Assembly: GCA_949130495.1 (NCBI GenBank)
Contig: OX422216.1
Span: forward strand, 367,002,605-367,066,604
From: Sambucus nigra
Taxonomy: Eukaryota > Streptophyta > Magnoliopsida > Dipsacales > Adoxaceae
DNA length: 64,000 bases
Direction of reading: 5' to 3'
In this document: positions 12,146-23,592 of the stretch, in pieces
Layout: every line of letters starts with the position of its first letter
Numbering within the stretch: position 1 is the stretch's first letter
The notes under the pieces: generated by a model
Database searches by the model: none
What the model saw: the letters and a program-made list of their open reading frames with translations, nothing else
What the model was told of the DNA's origin: nothing
Translations under genes and position numbers: made by a program

Positions 12146-14953
12146 ATTAGTTGCATCATTATAAAACATGAACCACTAAATGATAAATTAATAGATTTGG
12201 AAGTCAATAGATTTAACATCATGCTCCGGTAAGGCTTAGGGGTGAAATCACCAAGTCAGTAAGACATTATGATCATTAAATTAATCCATTCATTTGTATT
12301 AATATGAAAATTACTTTAAAAGTTTAATAAATAAACTAATAGCTATTATTTTTAAATGACAATTCATTTGTTGTTAGATTTCCCTCAAAATAGCAATAAA
12401 ATTGAATTTGATAACGAAACAATTACAAAAATTGAAATACATCCAAACCTTCTAATAACCGATGAATTAGGAATCCACATACAACATATGTATATCAAAA
12501 TACATCCAAATCTTCCCAAAAAGGTTTGAGTCCTACGAACCTCAGTGAAGCAAGCAGCGAAAGCACTACCAATGAAAGTTCTAGCGAATGAAATGTCTGA
12601 TTTGGGCTTGTAATTGGCCATCGGGTTGGAACAATTTGATTGACTGTATGCTGCTGCATATGCATACTGTGATCGGCCATCGGGTATGTCATCGGCCATT
12701 GGGTTCCAGCGAAAGCACTACTACATATGCATACTATATGTTGCATACATATGATTTTCTCGATTCACACATTCTGAATTAGGAGTCTCTAACTAATATA
12801 TTTGCATCAAATGTTATCTACAATATCTAAATAATCAGGAGCTTATAGCTAAGTGTATTGAATGAACAGACCTTAACATCTCCTGATACGGTGAAAACTT
12901 TTTTGAGGTTTTCTTCACAATAGGGTGTACACAACTTCTTATAACTAAACATGATGAAGATGAGTGTCACACTTGATTTCAATTCCACCACAATTATGAG
13001 CATTTTAGTCATTAATGGCACATATAAACTCATGTTCAACCTAAATAAACTGGAGATACAATTTCAAGTGAATAGCGTATCCTCAAATTATTTTTCCCTA
13101 AATAAGAAAGACAGTGAAATAACCGGCTCGACCAAAGACACAAATGTTCACAGAAATAAGTTAAGCACATAAAGAACGTAGATTCAGTAAAGAACAGTAA
13201 AATTAGGGAATAAACAATGAAATCCATTGTAGTGGTAGATTAGTGAGAGGCAAGCAATTATTTGGTTGTATAATGGGTAGTCATTTAATAAATAAAAATT
13301 ACAAGCACGGAAAATATGGAAACTTGAAAAAATGTTAAAAGGAGTTTGTAAATTACGTCCTTTATGTCACTATGTTTTTATCTGTATGTCTACGCTAACA
13401 TACAAACATTAATATTACGTGCTTAGTAAATCCTATCACAGAAGAGGCAAATCTATATAGATCCAATCAGCGAGAAAATAGGAACAACATAGCCTGAAGC
13501 CATTGAAGACATATGTCGAGCAGTTGTCAAACGATCACCTGCCAAGATGTTCAATAATATTTCGATGAAATGGATGCTCCATTAACTGAACCATCACATG
13601 GAGCATTATACTACATTATCAACCAACTATGAATAGGAAAAATTAGCTTTTGGGTATCAATAGAAAAAATCAAATTTTGGGCATTAATAGAAAAAATCAA
13701 CTCTATTAAAACTCCTTACCTGAATAATTTAACTAATTGCATTTACTTAAGAATAATTTTAGCTAGAATCTTCAAAATATTGCTAACGTAGTAATGGGAA
13801 TGTGAAAATAGAGTTTTATTGTCTACACTTGGCCATAGGGTGTGATCGTGCCAATTAAACTGAATGAACCACAAAGAAAACAGAGTTATAAAATATCATC
13901 TTTAACAAAATAAAAACCTTCCCTACTGCATTCTTATGTTGTGTTCTATTAAATTTAAAACATAACTTGTGTTGGGTTCAACTAAATATCATTACTGCAA
14001 TAACAAATATGCGTTGTGCTGCCAGAAAACATGAACCTGAAGGCCCTAAGATTTACTCTATAGTAATACCTTCGTCCGATTGTGGTAAGCATTTTGGTTA
14101 ATTATTCGAAAGTGAAAAAGATACTAAAAGAGAAGAATACCCATTGTATTAAAGAGTATTTCGATCAATTTCCTTCCATAGTACTTGCTACTTTCTCTCT
14201 TATATTCAGGGCTCAATTTTTTTAGCATAATGAAAGAGTTGAATTCCCACTGTATTAAAGTTGTAGACATGCAGGCCCCCACTGGGATTGGCATGCGAAG
14301 CTCCTGAGCTTAATGTGCCGACTCTTTTCATAAATGAGACATCCTATGCCTATTAGCAAGAACAATAAGGGTATGCCCCAAAGATGGAATATGTGCACAG
14401 GAAGTTACCCGAGGAGATTCACCTCCTTATCAGCAGCTAAAGTTGCGATACCCATGCTCAGTGAAAAACATTCACTATTTAGGACACCAAGCTGAAGATC
14501 AAAGCCAGAAGAACACAAAAATATTGCCAAAAATAATCAATAAAAGCATAGAATGCAACATATGAGTAAAAAAAATAGTACCTCATATGCGTTTTCATTC
14601 ACCAACAAAGAGATAAAGGACGACATCAAACAATAACTTAGATGTGAAATAATGGCTTAGTTAAAAAAAATACTACACAATAATTAAAGATATAGAGAGA
14701 CGTACAATGGCTCTATTCGTTGAATGGTTGGTAGCATCACTTACATAGTGGTATAGTCTCGAAACAAGGGAAATGGCATCTAAATAAAAATATTTCAAAA
14801 AATATTTATTATTGAGATACGCAATTCAACACAACATAACAATATAGTAAGAAAATTTATGGTGTTGTGGAAACAAAAAGGAAAGTAAATGTCAGAGAAT
14901 CTTGCACAGATTATGTAAAATTTCAAAACATTCAAATAACTAACACCCACAAC
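12146..14953. other. AT-rich non-coding stretch
   Basis: No gene is supported. The word CGGCCATCGGG or close variants recurs near 12615, 12672 and 12690 with shared flanks (GCATATGCATACT), suggesting a small internal duplication. A less AT-rich patch at 14250-14460 has short open pieces on both strands that I could not assign to a family. Confidence 0.4.
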
Positions 14954-15921
14954 TAGGGACGAAGCTAGGCTTTTACATTAAGGGGGGCCAAAAAAATTAT
15001 GAAGAAAATTTTCAAACATTATGATATATGTGCTATCCCTAAAATTCGCAAAGCATGCAAAATTATACAAATAATGGAAAATGCCAAAATAATCATATTC
15101 TAAACATTTTTTTTTCAAAAAGTAGTATTTTAAAATCGAATAACAATAACCCAAAGTTTCCCATCAATCATTATATATGATTGATTTGAAAAATATGATT
15201 CTCTTAAAAGTAATCGTCGTAAGAGGCACTTGGAAGATAATGTATAATATTTTTCAAATCAATCAAATATTATGGTTTGATTTGGGAAATCTTTTGGAGG
15301 TGGAATTTTTTGGTAGAAACAAGAGGTATTATGATTTGTTCAGAATTAACTGACTCTAATGAGGGGTTTAGTTGTATATCTTGATATTAGATATTCATTT
15401 GGTATTAATTTCTTACAGTAGCCCAGGTTTTTGTTAAACTCCAAACTGCTGCAATTATACTTAATTAAAGAGTAAAAAATTATATTCACAATTAAGTCTA
15501 AAAAATATGATGAATTAAAGAGTCACGAATGAAATTCATAAGTAGAATAAGCAAAATAAGTTCAAAATCAGGTTTGCAAAAGGCATAAATATGTAACTAA
15601 ACTAAAGGTGATGGTACATATAAGATGAAAGATGGTGTTAAATTTTGACAGTGGACTTCATGGCTTCAAAGCTCAACCAATGGGATTAAAACAACAAGGA
15701 GGTATAGAAATGAAAGGTTAAGGAAAAAAGAAGTAGTAAGTGATGGTTAGATATAATTTGGAACAATGAAAACGTAGGAAAAAATAATATACCATGAAGA
15801 TAATTTTTCTTTTTAAAACCAAGAAAATTCCTTAGCAGCACTACATGACAAATTTATTTGAAATGTTGGAGGAGGCCATGGCCCCCTATGGCCCTATACT
15901 AGCTTCGACACTGCCCACAAC
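14946..15921. mobile_element. hAT-type non-autonomous DNA transposon, 960 bp, with 8-bp TSD
   Basis: The element occupies 14954-15913. Direct repeats CCCACAAC flank it at 14946-14953 and 15914-15921, an 8-bp target duplication as made by hAT transposases. The right end, read inward, is CAGTGTCGAAGCTAGTATAG. The left end, read inward, is TAGGGACGAAGCTAGGCTTT. They share CGAAGCTAG and further in AGGGGGCCA. CAGTG...GAAGCTAG is a known type of plant hAT terminus. The interior is AT-rich with no transposase; the 72-residue ORF starting at 15845 runs across the end and is chance. It needs a transposase in trans. Confidence 0.8.
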
Positions 15922-16204
15922 TACAATTAATGAAAAATTAATCTTCAAAAAAGCTACAAGAAAAATGAAAATTAAGCTATCTTGTTCACTTACGTTTGTT
16001 CGAATCATTAATTGGATTTTGATCTGCACTTTCACGGTTCGAGTGTGTGTATATTGTGTTTAACAATTTGGTTTGTGATATTTTTGTCTTCTATATCAAC
16101 TATGCAAGATTCACGTTGCATCACTTGAGTAAATTCAGGATTAAAATTGCAATGATTTGAAAATTTAGGATATTTGAAAACAACAGAAAAATGTAATTAC
16201 AATG

Positions 16205-18855
16205 TGTGACAACCAGTGATCCGAAATAAGGGGTGGCCAGCCCGATACTCTAATAAAACGGAATCATGGATGGCAATCATTCTCAGTATCACAATAATAA
16301 AATAAGTATACAGGAAAACCACCCAATAATTTAGAAAACCGGTTGCAAAAAATTTTAATTTAGTTTTATTACAAGTTAAGGAAATAATTTAAACAACCCA
16401 ATCTGAAGAGCAAGTGGAATTACAAAAGAGCTTATATTACATCCATAACAAATATACAATAAGAGGACCGAATATGCTGTCGGTCAACAGTTACATACAA
16501 CGTACTATAACATTTCAATAAATTACTTTATACATTCATTAAATAATTACAAAATTTTGGGCCACATGCCCGAGTGAAATACCCGATCATATCTAGAATA
16601 CAAAAAAAATGAAGGCGTCTAACAACACATGCTGTAATATCCGCAAAATCTTACATCTCCTCAAAAGAATTGGAGTATGAATATCAAAACGGGTGCCCTT
16701 GCGGCGGAGCACCTGAGCGAATACAAATTCATGCACAACAAGGAAAATGAAAGGGTCAGGGTCCGGTTTTATATGATTACCAGATGAATAAGAAGCATGA
16801 TAGGTATAAACAGTTAATCATGAATGATGAAGATGAGAATCTATCAACATAATTTTAAGCATAAGAATACAATTTAAATGATTATGACTTTCATTCAATT
16901 AAGGGAGAAAATATAATTAAACTCATTAATTAAAAGTCTCCATCATTAATCATCATTCCATTTAAATTTTAATTCCTTAACAGGAATATAGTTACCATTA
17001 TATGCACTTATGGCATTTCACATATTTTAAGTCCCACTTAAATTCAGAATGGTTATATTCTTATACATATTACGATTTTAAGACCGCCCCTCCTAGTTTC
17101 CCCACTAGGCGCGCCCCTAAATGACTATCATCTTCCAGAACCTATCAAACAAGAGAACCTGGGCACCTAACGCACGTCAGGAAGTGACCATATGCTTGCG
17201 AGTGAGTCATAACCACACCCGAAATTACCTCACTAGCGAAGAATAAAACATATAACAATACCGCATATGGCCGAGGACTATAGTCTCCCTGCGTTCATTA
17301 GTCAGGGGACATCACCTCATACGCGAGCTTCCCTTATGATAGCATTTAGAGAGGTGTGTTTAAGTAAATTTGCATTTACCATTTAAATCTCATTTTCATT
17401 TTCGTTATCCATAAGTCTGTTTCATTTTATTCGAAACCATCATCATTGAATATTCACATTAATATTCATCATATTTTAAGTCCCGAATTATTCTCCAAGT
17501 GATCACAATAATTCTACTAGTCCCAAGGTTTTATATACCTCCAACGAGTCCCTAAAGTCTCTAAGTATGGGCTTATAACTCCTAAACTCCTAATAATGTA
17601 CTAAAGGAGAGAAATGCCCAAATCTCAAATTGGTACACCTAAAAAACAAGCCCCGTTTAACCCATTACTAATTTAGGGTAATGACTCAACTCCACTAAAA
17701 CTCTAGGACACTAATTTTACTTCATACAAGAAGGTTCCTAGGTCCTAAACCTAAAGAAAAGGAGTAAAAAGTGAGTTAGAAAAACAACTCAAAAACACCC
17801 TGATTCCAAATCGATTCTCCCTAGGGCCGAATCGATTCACCCCAGGCAGCGAATCGATTCGCCCAGAAAGCGAATCGATTCGGATGACAAATCCAGCTTT
17901 CTTCTTCAGCCGAATCGATTCGGCCTTAACCCGAATTGATTCGGGTTTGCAGACCTATAGGATTACCCCTAAGAAAATCGATTAGCCCTAGGGCCGACTC
18001 GATTCGCCCCTGCTAATTTTCCAAGTTTGGCTATAGAGTTTTGGACTCCTAAATTTCCCCAACTCTAATCAACCCAAACCAAGATCATTTATTGACACCA
18101 ACTGATTATTAATGCATCAAACAACAATGATTTACACTAATACCCATCCAAATCCACCTCCAAGGATTCAAAACCCATAAATCCATGAAACCCTAACTTT
18201 GTTAAACCAACTAATACACAACTATCAATACTAAATATTCATCTTAAATCACATATTAGCAAGTAGAAAACTTGCCTTAAGCTTAAAAATTCATATTTGA
18301 GGAAGATGAATGCAAGACCAGTCTCCAAATTTTCAATCTCTCTCTCTCTGTCTCCACAAGTTCTCTTCTTCTCTCTCTCACTCTAGGTTTAATAAATGCA
18401 CTAAGAGAAATAAATGAAACGCAACACACAATTCGTGTCTTAAGTATAAGATTCCCAACTTAAATGATAAATACCACATTAAAATGATTCACAATACGCG
18501 TTTATGCTAAAATCAGTCAAAAGTGGCCAGAACATAAAGATATAATATGGAACTTATTTAACCTATCTCGCACATTTCGTGACTAACTACGCCCTCAAAA
18601 TTATCATTTGGAAATTTAATAACTAATTTCAAATTTCGGTTTCATTTTAAACCATAATGTCATTTTAAATCTTATGACACAATAAAACACAACATGGTGA
18701 TATTTACCTACATATAAGGTATATATGCAACATTTTAGTAAATATTTACTTTTATCATAATTAAATTAAAACTTACTCCATATTCCAACATTTTATATAA
18801 CTACATCACACAGTAAGTAAATATAAAATAGGTTCTCAAAAGCGAGGGTTGATAC
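16205..18855 (-). repeat. 3' LTR of the 16205-26233 chromovirus
   Basis: About 2.65 kb, matching 23593-26233 along its length. Its inner end reads AGCGAGGGTTGATAC; the other LTR has GTTACA there. It holds eight copies of a CGAATCGATTCG-type palindrome at 17815-18010 and a CT-rich tract near 18340-18385. It keeps a 25-bp piece near 17090-17115 (between two CGCCCCT words) that the other LTR lacks, consistent with deletion between short repeats. Confidence 0.9.
17815..18010. repeat. Cluster of eight CGAATCGATTCG-type palindromes in the LTR
   Basis: Eight imperfect or perfect copies of the 12-bp palindrome CGAATCGATTCG lie within about 190 bp, in two groups of four separated by a longer AT-rich spacer. 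Several are extended to GCCGAATCGATTCGGC. The spacers are not repeats of one another. The same cluster occurs in the other LTR of this element and in the LTR at 56026. Confidence 0.85.
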
Positions 18856-20792
18856 TTTTCTCGCATATTATTCTCGTGTTCCCATGTTGATTCCTTAGCG
18901 TTGTGATGACTCCATTGGACTCGCACCAAGGACACCACTCAAGACCTCAACCTACATTTCCCATGATCTAAAATAGCAACCGGTTGTTCTTCATATGAAA
19001 TGTCGGATTGCAAGTCAATAACCTCGAAAGGGATATGCCAAAGGGCACCTTTACACCTCTTATACTTCTTCAAAGAGGAGACATGGAACACATCATGAAT
19101 TTATTGTAAAGGTTTCGGTAAAGCAAGTTGATACGCCACTGGACCCACCTTAGCAATAATGGGAAGAGGTCCAACAAAACGCGGCGCAAGCTTTCCTTTC
19201 TTCCCGAAACGTTTTATACCTTTCATTCGTGACACTCGCACCAAGACTTAGTCCCCAATCTCCAACTCCAAGTGCCTTCTATTTTCCTCGGCATAACTAT
19301 TTTGGCGGTCTTGAGCTGTCTGAATGAGATTCCGAATGAGTTAAATCTTAGAAGAATTATCCTAGATCATTTCAAGTCCAAGGAATTTATTATCCCCCAC
19401 TTCCAACCAACACGTGGGTGATCTACAAGGACGGCCATAAAGTGCTTCATAGGGCGCCATTCTAATAGTAAATTGGTACGAATTGTTATGAGCAAACTCG
19501 ACCAAAGGGAGATATTGTTCCCAGCCACCTTTGAAGTCAAGCATACACATACGGAGCATATCCTCCAACATTTGGTTGACTCTTTCAGTCTGGCCATCTG
19601 TTTGAGGATTATAAGAACTTCTTAACTTCAATTCAGTTCCCATAGCCTCTTGGAAACTTCGCCAAAAGTGGGAAACAAAAATCTTATCTCGATTGGAAAC
19701 TATATTTGAGAGCACCCCATGGAGTCTGAAGACCTCCGCGGTGAATAATCGGGCATAGCAAGCAGTATCATAGTCGGTACGCACGGGTAGGAAGTGTGCC
19801 GACTTAGCCAAGCGGTCAAAAATCACCCAAATAGAATCACAAACACTTTATGACCTTGGCAAGTCCATAGTAAAGTCCATCAATATGCTCTCCCACTTCC
19901 ATACCAGAATTTCCTACGGTTGCAAAAAACCTGTCGGTCGCTAATGATCTATCTTGACCAATTGACAAGTAGTGCATTGGGATACGAACACAGAAATATC
20001 TCGCTTCATTCCTGGCCACCAATACGGACGGCGCATGTCATGATACATCTTGTCCTCACCAGGATGTACAGTAAATTTAGACCCGTGAGATTCTGCCATC
20101 ACCGCCCATCTCAAATCCCCCTCCTCCAGGACAATGAGTCTTCCATGGAAGCGTAATCCACGCTCTAAACTTATCGAGTAGGATTCTGCTCCCTCGGACA
20201 GTAGTCAGCGTATATGGTCCTGACAACCATTATATCTTCCTTGGGCTTCTACAACCCTTGCCACAATTATAGGAATAACGGTCATCACTAACATGAACAC
20301 CCGAGCAACCGCATCCTCGTGACTGAGCTTTTTTCTTTTATCTTTCCATACATCAGCTAACTCTCCCTCAGGCTTTCTACTCAAAGCATCTGCTACTACA
20401 TTCGCCCTGCCCGGATGATAGTGGATGTCAAATTGATAGTCTTTCACAAAGTCCAACCATCGGCATTGCCGCATATCTAAGTATTTCTGTGAAAATAAAT
20501 ATTGAAGGGATTTATGGTCCGTTAAAAGACTAAATTTATCCCCTAGGAGATAATGCCTCCAAATCTTCAAGGCAAAGACAACTGCGATCAGTTCTAAGTC
20601 ATGCACTGGATAATTTCTTTCATGGGGCTTTAGCTTTCGGGAATCATAAGCAATAGCCCATCGCTCTTTTTGAAGTACACCTCCTAATCCTTGTAGAGAT
20701 GCATCGGTGAAGACTAGATATTCCAACCCCGACTTTGACAATGCAAGGACTGGAGCCGAAGTCAACCTATCTTTGAGCTCGTCAAACGTAGC
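18850..20792 (-). pseudogene. RNase H, integrase and chromodomain part of chromoviral pol (broken)
   Basis: The minus strand gives RNase H (20765-20205: [49 protein letters not shown]), then the integrase zinc finger in other frames (about 20140-19960, ending CTTCQ), then the integrase core (19826-19362: FDRLAKSAHFLPVR, SSYNPQTDGQTERVN). It ends with a chromodomain (about 18960-18850: VRVQWSHHNAKESTWE). Several frame changes separate the pieces. In the core, the usual SDRD reads SNRD, so the second catalytic aspartate is lost. A stop just before 20790 splits RT from RNase H. The last chromodomain codons read straight into the LTR, so the polypurine tract (GAGAAAAG) lies inside the coding end. 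It would have cut and joined element DNA, and the chromodomain would have targeted chromatin. Confidence 0.88.
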
Positions 20793-22190
20793 CTAATAAG
20801 AATCATCCCATACAAACCTCACTCCTTTTCGGGTTAAATTTATCAAAGGGCTAGAGATTTTTGAGAAACCCTTGATAAACCGACGATAATAACTCGTCAA
20901 ACCTAGAAAACTATGAATATCGTTAGGTGTCGTGCGCTGACCCCACTCCCTCACCGCAACCACCTTGATTGGATCCACCGATATACCATGGGATGTCACA
21001 ATATGACCCATAAACTGTACCTCCTACAACCAAAGCCACACTTCTCAAACTTAGCATACAATTGGTGATCCCTCAACCTTTGTAGGACTAACCTCAAATG
21101 AATAGCATGATCAGATTCCGTTCGAGAATAAACTAGGATGCCATCGATGAATGCAATAACAAACTGGTCCAGGAAGTTCTGAAATACCCTATTCATGAGA
21201 TCCATAAATACAACGAGGGCATTGGTTAGTCCGAAAGGCATAACCAAAAATTCATAGGACCCATATCTCGTCAGAAAAGCAGTCTTCGATACGTCCTGCT
21301 CTCGTATCCTCAACTGGTGATACGCCGTCCTCAAATCGATTTTTGAGAAGTATGATGCTCCCCTAAGTTGATCAAACAAGTCATCGATACGAGGCAAAGG
21401 GTATTTGACTTTATTTAACTCTCTATAGTCAACACATAACCGGAGAGAACCATCCGTTTTCTTTATAAACAACACCGAAGCACCCCATGGCGACATACTA
21501 CGCCTAATGAATCCCTGCTCCAACAACTGCTGGATTTGATCTCTTAACTCCCTCATTTCCATAGGAGCCATGCGATATGGATCTCTCTCAATCGGTCTCG
21601 TTCTCGACACTAAATCAATCACAAACTTGATCTCCCGACTCGGAGGCAAACCTGGTATTTTCTGAAAAACATCCTCAAAATCTCTAACAACCGAAATAGA
21701 ATCCAAGGGAACAACTACATCCCAAGAAGGCTCTTTTGAGATACAATATATATAAGTACTAGTACCTCCTTCTAAACGAGGCATAACTACCAAGAACATT
21801 TCTTGTCCCGGAACGGCAAAGACTATGCTCTTCCCGTAACAATTAACTATCGCATGATACTTCACTAGCCAATGCATACCCAATATCAAATCATACCCGA
21901 CTATGTCTAGGACGAGCAAATCGGCCTCAAAGAACAAATTACCAAGAGTAATTCCTATTTGTTTACAAACAAAGAAAATGAGTGAACCATCACCCATAGA
22001 GGACTCAATGCTAGTGAAAGTACTTTCTGTAGATTTTATCAACTCTGTAGACTGAGCAAAACTTCTAGAAATGAATGAATGTGTCACACCCATATCAAAC
22101 AAAATGTGACCCATGTGCCCCTGAATAAGGAACTTACCCTCAATCGCTGGAGGTGCTAGCGGAGCAGGAGGATGCATATCATCCTGATTA
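20793..22190 (-). pseudogene. Protease and reverse transcriptase part of chromoviral pol (broken)
   Basis: A 393-codon open stretch (22177-20996) holds an aspartic protease followed by reverse transcriptase. The protease motif reads [12 protein letters not shown] where DTGA(S/T)HSFIS is expected, so the catalytic Asp-Thr-Gly has become Asp-Met-Gly. RT shows [31 protein letters not shown] and MPFGLTNA. At the active site FIDG replaces FIDD, losing a metal-binding aspartate. Near 21030 one base is missing, shifting the frame into 21011-20793 ([26 protein letters not shown]), which ends at a stop before RNase H. Both enzymes are therefore dead by point change and by frameshift. Confidence 0.9.
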
Positions 22191-23412
22191 TGATAGACTC
22201 GCCCATACTGTAGTTGTCCCTGCTGTGGAGGAACTACCGGATTTGGTGCCTATGGAGGAAACTGAACATGTGGATGCTGAGGGATCCTGGGAAGCTGACT
22301 CCCAACCAACTAAGGAGACTCCTTCTTGTAATGACCCGCCTCTTCGCATTGGAAACACCGTCCGCCCATATTCTACGTATTTTGGCCCTGGTTATTTCTA
22401 AAGTGGTTAACACCTTGTCCCTGATGGTCCCTACCCCCTTGACCACCCCTGTCTGTTTGTTGTTGCGGGGAACCCTGACCTTGCCGATTATTATTTCCAC
22501 CCGAATTGAACCCACCAAAATGTTACCTTTTTGACACGTCCCCCTGCTGGGGATCCCTTTCTTTCTGCTTGTTACTCGAAGATTGGGATGAGGTAAATGA
22601 TCCTCCTCCAGTCCCACTACCTCCATGCTTTCCCGCTTGCCCCCACCATTGTAGCTTTCTTACCATTCTGCATATATAAGTGATGCTCTTGACAATGGAG
22701 CAAAGCCGCATTCATTACCTCACAGAAAGTTTGCAAAGTTGGATTACCCAACAAATGTTGCCAGATTCTCCAGTTCAATCCTCCCATGAACTTAGAAACC
22801 TTCTTCTCTTCCAGTGTTACTTAATCCGGTAAAAAACTTGCCAACCGGGTGAACTCCTCTTCATATTCCGCCACGGATCTTTCAGCTTGCACTACATCCT
22901 AGATCCTCCTTCTCATCTCCCTTTGAACTGCGGGAGGAAACTACTTTTTGTCAAACAAGACCCAAAAATCAATGATAGTCATGGTATCTCTCTGTTCGGG
23001 TGTAGTCATCGACTCCCAACAATGCAATGCGGCCCCAATAAGTTTAAAAGTAGCAAGGACTTATTTCTTCTCCTCACTACACTCCACCATTCGTAGATGG
23101 AGTTGCATATCCTTCTTCCATTGATTTGCTCTGATAATGTAAGAACCTATCAAATTCCGGGGGATGGCCCTTTAAAAAGGACTCTCTAACTCTCTCCAAC
23201 GAAGAAGGTCCCGTAGGAGCTTGTGCATCCTGCGCTCGTTGTTAAACTTGTGGCATTTGATGAGCCACTGCAATCATAGTCGGATTAACTTCTTGGACCA
23301 CGATATTGGCTACATCAGTAGCATTTATTATTCCTTGTGGCGGTGGTGGAGGACCAACATCTTCCTCTACAACTCTATTACGTCTCGCTGGGATACCTCT
23401 CTTAGGCGGCAT
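22191..23412 (-). pseudogene. gag of the chromovirus (broken)
   Basis: Reading begins at an ATG at 23412 (MPPKRGIPARRNR), about 165 bp inside the primer site. A capsid-like segment (about 23050-22750: FKLIGAALHCWESM, AEYEEEFTRLASFLPD, VSKFMGGL) resembles the retrotransposon gag family PF03732. A Gly/Ser-rich linker follows, then a zinc knuckle at about 22316-22362 reading CFQCEEAGHYKKES, in which the last cysteine of C-x2-C-x4-H-x4-C has become serine. At least five stops and some frame changes interrupt it. Gag would package the RNA into particles. Confidence 0.85.
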
Positions 23413-23578
23413 CTGAGATGAAGAAACAATAGAGTTAGAATACTATTCAAAATAATCTATCTTGCAGAAGATTGCAAACATAAGTAACAAATCAGTCCTA
23501 ACGTTACGCTCTATATCAAAGAACGCTACGGTAGAATGTGACAAGTCCGCATAGATCCTAAAGACTCTAGAACCTGAT

Positions 23579-23590
23579 ACTCTAATACCA
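23579..23590 (-). other. Primer-binding site, tRNA-iMet type
   Basis: Two bases inside the 5' LTR the minus strand reads TGGTATTAGAGT. It matches the usual plant initiator-Met primer site TGGTATCAGAGC at 10 of 12 bases; both differences are C to T. It fixes the direction of the element as leftwards. Confidence 0.85.
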
Positions 23591-23592
23591 TC

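Noticed and set aside
17815..18010. CRISPR-like array
   Set aside because: The repeats are short palindromes with uneven spacers inside a eukaryotic LTR. There is no leader, no cas gene and no constant repeat length.
23221..23421. Short plus-strand ORFs across the gag region
   Set aside because: They are shadows of chromoviral gag, which reads on the minus strand.
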